In this document: positions 1 to 5,162 of the stretch, piece by piece
How the letters are laid out: every line of letters begins with the position of its first letter
Position numbering within the stretch: the first letter of the stretch is position 1
Source of the DNA: Planococcus sp. (in: firmicutes)
Lineage (GTDB): Bacteria; Bacillota; Bacilli; Bacillales_A; Planococcaceae
Assembly (NCBI GenBank): GCA_030147455.1
Contig: JASKZU010000039.1
Coordinates: 1-5,162, forward strand
Length of the DNA: 5,162 nt
Direction of reading: 5' to 3'
Notes under the pieces: generated by a model
Database searches by the model: none
The model's input: the letters and a program-made list of their open reading frames with translations, nothing else
Told to the model about the DNA's origin: nothing
Made by a program: the position numbers and the translations under genes

Positions 1-1022
1 TGCTTGAAGTGCTTGATCCTGAACAAAACAATACGTTCAGCGACCATTACATCGAAGAAAGCTACGACCTATCGAATGTCCTGTTTATTGCCACAGCAAA
101 CGATCTAGGCTCGATTCCCGGCCCGCTCCGCGACCGCATGGAAGTGACCTCGATTGCCGGGTATACAGAGCTTGAGAAAAAAATGATTGCGAAAAACCAT
201 TTGGCTCCGAAGCAGCTGAAAGAACACGGGTTGTCTTCGTCTCAATTAAACTTGACTGAAGAAGCCTTCGTGTCGATGATCCGCTACTATACGCGTGAAG
301 CCGGCGTACGTGCGTTAGAGCGCCAAATCGCTGCAGTTTGCCGAAAAGTCACCAAACAAATTGTGTCGAAAGAAACCGATGAAGTGACGGTCGGCGCAGA
401 AGAAGTCGAGAACTATCTGGGCAAGAAAAAATTCCGCTACGGCGTCGCCGAAACAGAAAATCAAATCGGTGTTGCAACGGGCCTTGCTTATACGGCTGTC
501 GGCGGCGATACGCTTCAAATCGAAGTGTCGCTGTCTGCCGGCAAAGGCAAGCTTCAGTTGACAGGAAAACTTGGAGACGTAATGAAAGAATCTGCGCAAA
601 CAGCACTATCGTATGTGCGGGCGCAAGCCGGTGTGCTTGGCATCGATCCCAACTTCCTGGAAGCACACGATATCCATATCCACGTGCCGGAAGGAGCCGT
701 GCCGAAAGACGGGCCTTCTGCTGGAATCACCATTGCTACGGCGCTCGTATCGGCACTGGCTAAACGCCCGGTGCGCCGCGAAGTCGGAATGACAGGTGAA
801 ATCACATTGCGCGGCCGTGTCTTGCCGATCGGCGGATTAAAAGAAAAAACGTTAAGTGCACACCGTGCAGGATTAAAAACCATCATCGTCCCTGCGGACA
901 ATGAACGCGATTTGGATGACGTACCGGAAACCATTCGCCAGGAGCTGAAATTCCACCTTGTCAGCAAAGCGGAACAAGCGCTTGAAATTGCGCTGGAAGG
1001 AGCAGATTATGAACGTCAATAA
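1..1022 (+). CDS. lon: ATP-dependent protease LonA, C-terminal part (5' end cut by window)
   Basis: This is the last 339 codons or so of a LonA protease, a cytosolic hexamer that unfolds and degrades damaged and regulatory proteins using ATP. The frame is open to the window edge: codons before the GTG at 9 read L-E-V-L-D-P-E-Q-N, the stretch just after Walker B, so the GTG is not a start. Visible parts in order: sensor-1 FIATAND (Asn codon 99-101); the conserved DRM arginine (135-137), probably the arginine finger; sensor-2 region REAGVRALER (about 294-323); then the protease domain. The catalytic Ser is in PKDGPSAG (codon 717-719). The catalytic Lys is the second Lys of GGLKEK (codon 846-848), 43 residues later, the same spacing as Ser679/Lys722 of E. 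coli Lon. The domain is intact to the TAA. B. subtilis LonA is about 774 residues, so over half of the gene lies upstream. The stop overlaps the start of engB. Confidence 0.97.
   Translation, partial: LEVLDPEQNNTFSDHYIEESYDLSNVLFIATANDLGSIPGPLRDRMEVTSIAGYTELEKKMIAKNHLAPKQLKEHGLSSSQLNLTEEAFVSMIRYYTREAGVRALERQIAAVCRKVTKQIVSKETDEVTVGAEEVENYLGKKKFRYGVAETENQIGVATGLAYTAVGGDTLQIEVSLSAGKGKLQLTGKLGDVMKESAQTALSYVRAQAGVLGIDPNFLEAHDIHIHVPEGAVPKDGPSAGITIATALVSALAKRPVRREVGMTGEITLRGRVLPIGGLKEKTLSAHRAGLKTIIVPADNERDLDDVPETIRQELKFHLVSKAEQALEIALEGADYERQ
995..1002 (+). promoter_or_regulatory. Ribosome binding site of engB, inside the end of lon
   Basis: GGAAGGAG, a strong match to the Shine-Dalgarno consensus, lies 6 bases before the ATG at 1009 and inside the lon reading frame. 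It decides the engB start: the longer frame beginning with TTG at 958 has no comparable site, and the protein from 1009 aligns at its N-terminus with what I recall of B. subtilis YsxC. Confidence 0.85.
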
Positions 1023-1593
1023 TGTAGAACTGGTGATCAGTGCAGTTCGTCCAGCACAATACCCGGAAACCGAACTGCCGGAATTCGCGCTAGCCGGCCG
1101 CTCGAATGTAGGGAAATCATCCTTTATCAATAAAATGATCGGGCGCAAAAGCATGGCCCGCATCTCCTCCAAACCCGGAAAGACCCAAACATTGAACTTC
1201 TACAAAATCGAAGAAGATTTGTTTTTCGTCGATGTACCGGGTTATGGCTATGCGAAAGTATCGAAAACAGAGCGGGAAGCGTGGGGCAAGATGATTGAAA
1301 CGTATATCATCGGACGCGAACAGCTGCGCGCGGTCGTCCAAATCGTGGATCTGCGCCATGCACCGAGTGCTGATGACCGGATGATGTATGATTTCATGAA
1401 GCATTACGACATTCCCTGCATTATCATTGCCACTAAAGCCGACAAGATTCCAAAAGGCAAGTGGGATAAACACAAAAAAGTCGTGCGCGAAACGCTTGAT
1501 ATGGTAAAAGGCGATCCGTTGATTGTCTTTTCGTCTGAAACAGGACTTGGAAAAGATGCAGCCTGGCACGAAATCGAAAAACGCATGAACTAA
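1009..1593 (+). CDS. engB: Ribosome biogenesis GTP-binding protein EngB/YsxC
   Basis: The product is a 194-residue TRAFAC-class GTPase (YihA/YsxC/EngB family), essential in B. subtilis for late assembly of the 50S ribosomal subunit in the cytoplasm. The G motifs are all present. G1 is GRSNVGKSS at residues 30-38, and the G2 region is SSKPGKTQT at 53-61. G3 is DVPGYG at 75-80, G4 is TKAD at 142-145, and G5 is SSE at 175-177. The family signatures REAWG (89-93) and QIVDLRHAPS (111-120) are also there. Length matches the family (about 195). The ATG at 1009 is chosen because of its strong ribosome binding site and family length. A TTG 51 bases upstream would add 17 residues rich in Lys/Arg that the family lacks. 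The gene overlaps lon by 14 bases, which suggests cotranscription and possibly translational coupling, as in the lonA-ysxC pair of B. subtilis. A hairpin and a terminator follow directly. Confidence 0.97.
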   Translation: MNVNNVELVISAVRPAQYPETELPEFALAGRSNVGKSSFINKMIGRKSMARISSKPGKTQTLNFYKIEEDLFFVDVPGYGYAKVSKTEREAWGKMIETYIIGREQLRAVVQIVDLRHAPSADDRMMYDFMKHYDIPCIIIATKADKIPKGKWDKHKKVVRETLDMVKGDPLIVFSSETGLGKDAAWHEIEKRMN

Positions 1594-1600
1594 AACTGAA

Positions 1601-1626
1601 ATTGTTCTGGAGACTTCCGGAGCAAT
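1601..1626 (+). other. RNA hairpin after engB, without a U-tract
   Basis: ATTGTTCTGGA (1601-1611) can pair with TCCGGAGCAAT (1616-1626) around a 4-base GACT loop. All 11 positions pair in the + strand RNA, two of them as G-U (1605-1622 and 1608-1619). In the opposite-strand RNA these two become A-C mismatches, so the fold favours + strand transcripts. It starts 7 bases after the engB stop and ends 4 bases before the main terminator stem. No T-run follows, so it is not itself a classical terminator. It could slow polymerase or protect the 3' end, but that is inference. Confidence 0.6.
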
Positions 1627-1630
1627 CCAT

Positions 1631-1675
1631 AAGCCGTACAGAAAAGCCTCCAAACTTTTCTGTACGGCTTTTTTT
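1631..1675 (+). terminator. Intrinsic terminator of the lon-engB transcript
   Basis: A perfect 16-bp inverted repeat, AAGCCGTACAGAAAAG (1631-1646) and CTTTTCTGTACGGCTT (1655-1670), encloses an 8-base loop. A run of seven T (1669-1675) follows, beginning in the last two bases of the stem. This is a textbook rho-independent terminator on the + strand. The opposite side lacks a matching T-rich tail, so it should not work well on the minus strand. It separates lon-engB from the haem operon. Confidence 0.93.
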
Positions 1676-1677
1676 AC

Positions 1678-1708
1678 AGCCAGTTTTATCTGGTTAATCG
1701 CTTTTTTT
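1678..1708 (+). terminator. Possible weak backup terminator
   Basis: AGCCAG (1678-1683) pairs with CTGGTT (1690-1695), including one G-U pair, around a 6-base TTTTAT loop. Seven T follow at 1702-1708, after a 6-base gap. The stem is short and the T-run is displaced, so it would be weak alone. Its place 2 bases after the main terminator suggests a backup role at most. Confidence 0.3.
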
Positions 1709-1747
1709 GCATAAGTTCACAGTCTATTTCGACTACGAGCATTATAC

Positions 1748-1776
1748 TTGTTCGCATGTGAATGCTTTGCTAAAAT
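1748..1776 (+). promoter_or_regulatory. Candidate upstream promoter (P1) of the haem operon
   Basis: A -35-like TTGTTC (1748-1753) is followed by a 17-base spacer and TAAAAT (1771-1776). TGC directly before the -10 (1768-1770) forms an extended -10. The -10 matches 5 of 6 consensus bases; the -35 matches only its TTG. A start near 1783 would put the PerR box about 10 bases downstream, a normal position for a blocking repressor. A separate TATAAT at 1777-1782 lacks a -35 at suitable spacing. Confidence 0.4.
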
Positions 1777-1792
1777 TATAATCGAAGCAAGT

Positions 1793-1807
1793 TTAGAATG
1801 ATTATAA
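1793..1807 (+). promoter_or_regulatory. PerR operator (Per box) upstream of hemA
   Basis: TTAGAATGATTATAA matches the PerR consensus TTATAATNATTATAA at 13 of 14 specified bases; the only difference is G for T at position 4. The same stretch matches the Fur 7-1-7 consensus at 11 of 14 and Zur at 9 of 14, so PerR is the best assignment within this repressor family. Known background: the B. subtilis hemAXCDBL operon belongs to the PerR regulon, in which the metal-bound repressor is inactivated by hydrogen peroxide. Inference: the site represses transcription from the candidate promoter just upstream. Confidence 0.78.
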
Positions 1808-1861
1808 ATAAGCAGGTTCATGCCTTGTTCACAAAATCGCAGGCAAATACCGCATAAAAAG

Positions 1862-1870
1862 TGATATAAT
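1862..1870 (+). promoter_or_regulatory. Sigma-A type promoter (P2) just before hemA, extended -10
   Basis: TGATATAAT gives a perfect TATAAT -10 (1865-1870) preceded by the extended-10 TGN motif. The expected start near 1877 leaves a leader of about 34 bases before the hemA ATG. No good -35 exists at 16-18 bases spacing (GGCAAA at 17), so the promoter would rely on the extended -10 or an activator. The PerR box is centred about 77 bases upstream of this start, too far for simple blocking. Confidence 0.65.
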
Positions 1871-1910
1871 AAACGTATTGAAATATGGAACGTGAAAGGT
1901 GTTTTAACCC

Positions 1911-3284
1911 ATGCATACACTCGTAGTCGGGGTCAATTACCGTTCAGCGCCCGTTGCTATTCGTGAAAAGCTGTCGTTTATCGAATCAGAGCTGCCACAG
2001 GCAATGCAAGCGCTGCAACAACAAAAAAGCATATTGGAAAACGTTATCGTCTCAACTTGCAACCGCACGGAGATTTATGCCGTTGTGGATCAGCTGCATA
2101 CGGGCCGTTATTATGTGAAGCAGTTTTTGGCTTCTTACTTTGACATCCCAATGGAGGAATTCTCGCAGTATCTGTTTCTCCATGAGCAAGATGAAGCGAT
2201 TGATCATTTATTTCGCGTGACTTCCGGCATCGATTCGATGGTGCTCGGTGAAACACAGATTCTTGGGCAAGTAAAATCAAGTTTTCTTGCAGGACAGGAA
2301 ATCGGTACGACAGGAACGGTTTTCAACCAGTTGTTCAAACAAGCTGTAACGCTTGCCAAACGTGCCCATAACGAAACAGCCATCGGCGAAAACGCCGTGT
2401 CGGTTTCGTATGCAGCAGTAGAACTCGGCAAGAAAATTTTCGGGTCGCTGAAAAACAAGCATGTTGTTATTCTGGGTGCGGGAAAAATGGGCGAACTTGC
2501 GATCAAGAACTTGCAAGGAAGCGGTGCGGACCGCATCACGGTCATCAACCGGACGGTCGAAAAAGCAGAATTGCTGGCTGAGAAATTCGGCGGCAGTGCC
2601 AAGCCGTTAAACCAATTGCAATGCGCACTTCTTGAAGCGGATATTCTCATTTCTTCGACAGGATCTACTGATTTCGTCATCGATTTGGAATTGATGCAAT
2701 TTGTTGAAAAGCTTCGCAAAGGCAAGCCATTGTTCATGGTGGATATTGCTGTGCCGCGCGATATGGATCCGCGCATCGGCGAGCTTCCGAATGTCTTTTT
2801 GTATGATATTGACGATATGCAAGGCATTGTAGAGGCAAACCTGGCTGAACGCGAGCGCGCAGCCAAGCAGATTGCCGGAATGATCGAAACCGAAGCCGAG
2901 CAATTTAATGACTGGCTTGGAACACTCGGCGTCGTTCCCGTCATTTCTGCACTGCGTGAAAAAGCACTCGGCATCCAGGCCGAGACAATGGCGAGCATCG
3001 AAAACAAGATGCCGGATTTGACAGACCGTGAAAAGAAAATTTTGAACAAGCATACCAAATCAATTATCAACCAATTGCTGAAAGAACCGATCTTGCAGGC
3101 AAAAGAAATGGGCACGGCGAAAAAATCCCGTGAGCAGCTTGAATTGTTTACGCAAATCTTCGGCATCGAAGATGAAGTGGAAGAGCAGCGCGACAAGCAG
3201 GCGCGTGCCGTTCGCGACAAAGCCGAGCAAGTGCGTCTTGAAAAACAGCAGCAGGGACAGGAAACTCCTGGCTATACCGTATAA
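1911..3284 (+). CDS. hemA: Glutamyl-tRNA reductase
   Basis: This 457-residue cytosolic enzyme uses NADPH to reduce glutamyl-tRNA(Glu) to glutamate-1-semialdehyde, the first and usually rate-controlling step of the C5 tetrapyrrole pathway. The N-terminal catalytic domain has the family start GVNYRSAPV (7-15) and the nucleophile Cys50 in STCNRTE. Next comes the substrate-site signature SGIDSMVLGETQILGQ (105-120). The NADPH domain carries GAGKMG at 189-194 and INRT soon after. The C-terminal helical dimerisation domain fills the rest. The last 30 or so residues are a charged, Glu/Lys/Arg/Gln-rich tail, probably helical with a flexible end. Length is close to B. subtilis HemA (about 455). The ATG at 1911 is preceded by GAAAGGTG (1894-1901) at 9 bases, and the N-terminus fits the family exactly. 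It is the first gene of the presumed hemAXCDBL-type operon, under the PerR box and promoters upstream. Nothing is missing or broken. Confidence 0.98.
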   Translation: MHTLVVGVNYRSAPVAIREKLSFIESELPQAMQALQQQKSILENVIVSTCNRTEIYAVVDQLHTGRYYVKQFLASYFDIPMEEFSQYLFLHEQDEAIDHLFRVTSGIDSMVLGETQILGQVKSSFLAGQEIGTTGTVFNQLFKQAVTLAKRAHNETAIGENAVSVSYAAVELGKKIFGSLKNKHVVILGAGKMGELAIKNLQGSGADRITVINRTVEKAELLAEKFGGSAKPLNQLQCALLEADILISSTGSTDFVIDLELMQFVEKLRKGKPLFMVDIAVPRDMDPRIGELPNVFLYDIDDMQGIVEANLAERERAAKQIAGMIETEAEQFNDWLGTLGVVPVISALREKALGIQAETMASIENKMPDLTDREKKILNKHTKSIINQLLKEPILQAKEMGTAKKSREQLELFTQIFGIEDEVEEQRDKQARAVRDKAEQVRLEKQQQGQETPGYTV

Positions 3285-3299
3285 AGCTATCTTATAATG

Positions 3300-3346
3300 A
3301 GGCGTTTTCGAATCTATATGTTAAAATGTAGAGGCGAAACGCCTTT
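3300..3346 (+). other. Competing hairpins in the hemA-hemX gap
   Basis: AGGCGTTT (3300-3307) is complementary to AAACGCCT (3337-3344), with two more C-G pairs inside after a bulged T. A second AGGCG copy (3332-3336) forms a tight local hairpin AGGCG-AAA-CGCCT (3332-3344) using the same right arm. The two folds exclude each other. Only three T follow (3344-3346), so neither is a proper terminator. A role in partial termination, mRNA processing or hemX translation is possible but unproven. Confidence 0.45.
3319..3327 (+). promoter_or_regulatory. Weak candidate promoter before hemX (extended -10 only)
   Basis: TGTTAAAAT reads as an extended -10 (TGN plus TAAAAT, 5 of 6 consensus bases). No -35-like hexamer lies 16-18 bases upstream (GAGGCG at 17). 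It lies in the loop of the larger hairpin. In an AT-rich gap such a match can arise by chance. Confidence 0.25.
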
Positions 3347-3372
3347 AATTATGGAAAACGAAGGGGAATAGG

Positions 3373-4203
3373 ATGGCTGATATAACAATGGCAAGGCTGC
3401 ACGAAGCTATGGTTATACTATACGCTGTCAGTCTTGTTTTTTATTTTATCGATTATTTAAACACGACCAAAAAAGCCAGCCGCATCGCCATGACGCTTCT
3501 AGGAGTCGTCTGGCTTATGCAAACCGTGTTCTTGGTGCTCTATATTGTGGAGACCGAACGCTTTCCGGTGCTGACCTTGTTTGAAGGCATTTATTTTTAC
3601 GCGTGGCTGTTGGTTACGCTATCGATTGTTTTAAGGATTTTCTACCGCTTTGACTTCGCGGTATTTTTAATCAATATTATCGGATTTATCTTTATGGTTA
3701 TCCATACATTTGCGCCCGTGCAGATTGAGCGCTCACCGGTCGGGGAAGCGCTTGTATCGGAATTGCTGTTTATCCATATTACATTTGCCATTTTATCGTA
3801 TGCGGCTTTTTCGCTGTCTTTTGTCTTTTCGGCATTGCACTTGCTGCTGTACCGATTGCTGAAGCAGAAAAAATGGACAAAGCAATGGAGCAATCTGCCG
3901 TCGCTTGGGCAAACCGAACAGGGAGCGACGATATCCGTATTGGTCGGCATTCCGCTGCTGTTTGTCTCACTGGTTCTCGGATTTCAATGGGCAGTCGTCT
4001 CACTCGAAGAGTTTTCATTGCTTGATGTAAAAATTGTCGGCTCCTCGATTTTATTGATTGTCTACAGCATCATTTTATGGCGCCACCGCAGAGGTTCGCT
4101 GAACGGAATGAGCTATGCTTGGGCGCATCTGTACGCATTTTTATTTTTGCTGCTTAATTTCTTTTTCGGCAGCCGGTTATCGGAATTTCATTTTTGGTAT
4201 TAA
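3373..4203 (+). CDS. hemX: HemX, multi-pass membrane protein of the haem operon (CcsA-like fold)
   Basis: This 276-residue integral membrane protein belongs to the HemX / cytochrome c assembly (CcsA-related) family. About eight hydrophobic segments are visible, near residues 12-29, 38-58, 67-87, 94-113, 128-160, 187-209, 219-236 and 248-267. The basic stretch RLLKQKKWTKQW (161-172) after the fifth suggests a cytoplasmic loop. Histidines in or near membrane segments (111, 135, 252) are possible haem ligands, by analogy with CcsA/ResC. I do not see the WGxxWxWD haem-handling motif of true cytochrome c synthases. The sequence and its ending SRLSEFHFWY fit B. subtilis HemX, also 276 residues. In B. 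subtilis, HemX lowers the cellular amount of HemA; it is not an enzyme of haem synthesis. The ATG at 3373 has AAGGGG (3361-3366) 6 bases upstream. The gene lies 88 bases after hemA and 18 bases before hemC. Confidence 0.93.
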   Translation: MADITMARLHEAMVILYAVSLVFYFIDYLNTTKKASRIAMTLLGVVWLMQTVFLVLYIVETERFPVLTLFEGIYFYAWLLVTLSIVLRIFYRFDFAVFLINIIGFIFMVIHTFAPVQIERSPVGEALVSELLFIHITFAILSYAAFSLSFVFSALHLLLYRLLKQKKWTKQWSNLPSLGQTEQGATISVLVGIPLLFVSLVLGFQWAVVSLEEFSLLDVKIVGSSILLIVYSIILWRHRRGSLNGMSYAWAHLYAFLFLLLNFFFGSRLSEFHFWY

Positions 4204-4204
4204 C

Positions 4205-4216
4205 AGAAGGGTAGGA
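4205..4216 (+). promoter_or_regulatory. Ribosome binding region of hemC, supporting a TTG start
   Basis: The purine-rich AGAAGGGTAGGA lies between the hemX stop and the TTG at 4222. AGAAGGG ends 10 bases before the start and TAGGA ends 5 bases before it. Neither is a full Shine-Dalgarno match, so initiation may be moderate. The hemX TAA at 4201 is in frame with hemC and excludes any start further upstream. Confidence 0.55.
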
Positions 4217-4221
4217 TTCAG

Positions 4222-5151
4222 TTGAGAAAAATCGTTGTAGGTTCCAGAAGAAGCAAGCTTGCGTTGACGCAAACCAATCAGTTTATCGACAAAATGCGGG
4301 CGGCCGGTGCGCCGTTTGAATTTGAAGTCAAGGAAATTGTGACCAAAGGCGATCGCATCCTGGATGTTCAATTGTCGAAAGTAGGCGGCAAGGGACTTTT
4401 CGTTAAAGAAATTGAACAAGCGTTATTCGATAAAGAAATCGATTTCGCTGTGCACAGCATGAAAGACATGCCGTCGACATTGCCGGAAGGCTTGGTGATC
4501 GGGTGTGTACCGGAGCGGGAAGATCCAAGAGATGCTTTTATTGCAAATGGCCATGTGAAACTCATGGACTTGCCGGTAGGGGCTGTTGTCGGAACAAGCA
4601 GCCTGCGCCGCAGTTCGCAGCTTTTATTGCTGCGTCCAGACTTGGATATTCAATGGATCCGCGGAAACATCGATACGCGCCTGGCAAAACTGGAAGCTGG
4701 TGACTTTGATGCCATCATCCTCGCCGCTGCAGGCTTGAAGCGCATGGGATGGAGCGAGGAAATCGTAACTGAATTCATGGGAACCGAAGCTTGCTTGCCG
4801 GCGATCGGCCAAGGCGCATTGGCTATTGAATGCCGTATCGGGGACGAGGAGCTGCTATCGGAACTGGCCAAAGTAAACGACCGTGAAACAGAACTGGCTG
4901 TAACAGCAGAGCGCAAATTCCTAAAAGACATGAATGGCAGCTGCCAAGTGCCGATTGCCGGTTATGCAACTGTCTCAGGAGATGAAGTTTCATTTACCGG
5001 ATTGATTTCTTCTCCAGAAGGCGACCAAGTGTACAAAGAATCAGCTGTCGGCATTGACCCAATCGAGGCAGGACGCACAGTGGCTGAAAAAATCAGCTCG
5101 CAGGGCGGCTACGACCTGATTCAGCGCGTTATTGCAGAAAGCAATGTGTAA
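4222..5151 (+). CDS. hemC: Hydroxymethylbilane synthase (porphobilinogen deaminase)
   Basis: The 309-residue cytosolic enzyme links four porphobilinogen molecules into hydroxymethylbilane, the third step of the pathway after HemA/HemL and HemB. Family motifs in order: GSRRSKLALTQ (7-17); KVGGKGLFVKEIE (53-65); catalytic Asp82 in HSMKDMP (Asp84 in E. coli); EREDPRDA, just after residue 95; GTSSLRR; RGNIDTRL; AIGQGALAIE; and Cys241 in GSCQVPIAGY, which binds the dipyrromethane cofactor (Cys242 in E. coli). All are present, so the enzyme should be active. The start is TTG: the hemX stop lies in frame 21 bases upstream, with no ATG or GTG between. The next in-frame ATG (residue 25) would remove the conserved GSRRSKLALTQ segment. 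The gene is close behind hemX and surely cotranscribed. Only 11 bases follow its stop, so hemD, expected next, cannot be seen. Confidence 0.97.
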   Translation: MRKIVVGSRRSKLALTQTNQFIDKMRAAGAPFEFEVKEIVTKGDRILDVQLSKVGGKGLFVKEIEQALFDKEIDFAVHSMKDMPSTLPEGLVIGCVPEREDPRDAFIANGHVKLMDLPVGAVVGTSSLRRSSQLLLLRPDLDIQWIRGNIDTRLAKLEAGDFDAIILAAAGLKRMGWSEEIVTEFMGTEACLPAIGQGALAIECRIGDEELLSELAKVNDRETELAVTAERKFLKDMNGSCQVPIAGYATVSGDEVSFTGLISSPEGDQVYKESAVGIDPIEAGRTVAEKISSQGGYDLIQRVIAESNV

Positions 5152-5162
5152 ACAAAAGCCAA

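Noticed and set aside
9..11. GTG at 9 as a lon start, giving a free-standing protease fragment
   Set aside because: The frame stays open to the window edge and the upstream codons match the LonA sequence after Walker B, so the gene is simply cut by the window.
958..1008. Longer engB beginning with TTG at 958
   Set aside because: It would add 17 basic residues absent from the family, whereas the ATG at 1009 has a strong ribosome binding site and gives the usual length.
1776..1790. Second Per box TTATAATCGAAGCAA next to the main one
   Set aside because: Only the left half-site is perfect; the right half keeps 2 of 7 bases (9 of 14 overall), so it is more likely an AT-rich coincidence.
1715..1833. 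GTTCACA repeated at 1715-1721 and 1827-1833, flanking the P1/PerR region
   Set aside because: Two 7-base copies 112 bases apart are weak evidence; I could not match them to a known operator, and neither has a proper inverted partner.
1717..1920. 67-codon minus-strand frame across the hemA upstream region
   Set aside because: It covers the promoter and PerR box and begins inside hemA with GTG, and the product resembles no protein I recognise. The control-region reading explains this stretch better.
2204..3220. Long open frame (338 codons) on the minus strand opposite hemA
   Set aside because: It lies wholly inside a well-conserved hemA, is Ser/Arg-rich and low in recognisable motifs, and is the kind of antisense frame that codon bias creates. 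No support for a real gene.
4503..4703. 66-codon + strand frame inside hemC
   Set aside because: It is out of frame within the conserved core of hemC and has no plausible ribosome binding site or family resemblance.

Overview
The window is ordinary chromosomal housekeeping sequence from a Gram-positive Firmicute, read entirely on the + strand. The gene order lon - engB(ysxC) - hemA - hemX - hemC is the one known from Bacillus subtilis. The encoded proteins look like close relatives of the B. subtilis ones, recognised from memory rather than by search. The codon usage is more GC-rich than B. subtilis, by eye. I infer a member of the Bacillales near Planococcus/Planomicrobium; the genus is a guess.

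Layout. Positions 1-1022 hold the 3' part of lon: the end of the AAA+ module and the whole Ser/Lys protease domain. engB (1009-1593) overlaps the lon end by 14 bases and is probably translated from the same mRNA. A strong intrinsic terminator (1631-1675) ends that unit; a G-U-containing hairpin precedes it and a weaker hairpin follows it. The 317-base gap 1594-1910 also carries the control region of the haem genes. This region has two candidate promoters, each with an extended -10, and between them a near-perfect PerR box (1793-1807). hemA (1911-3284), hemX (3373-4203) and hemC (4222-5151) follow as a presumed operon. The window ends 11 bases after hemC, where hemD would be expected.

How the genes work together. 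HemA reduces glutamyl-tRNA to glutamate-1-semialdehyde, the first committed step of C5 tetrapyrrole synthesis. HemC polymerises four porphobilinogens into hydroxymethylbilane. HemX is a membrane protein that, in B. subtilis, affects HemA abundance. The PerR box would link haem production to peroxide and metal status, as known for the B. subtilis operon. Lon and EngB have no direct role in haem synthesis and are separated from it by the terminator.

I found no mobile element, CRISPR array, rRNA or tRNA gene, and no sign of a novel system. The points most worth a second look are in the non-coding stretches: the promoter/PerR arrangement before hemA, the tandem hairpins after engB, and the competing hairpins between hemA and hemX.
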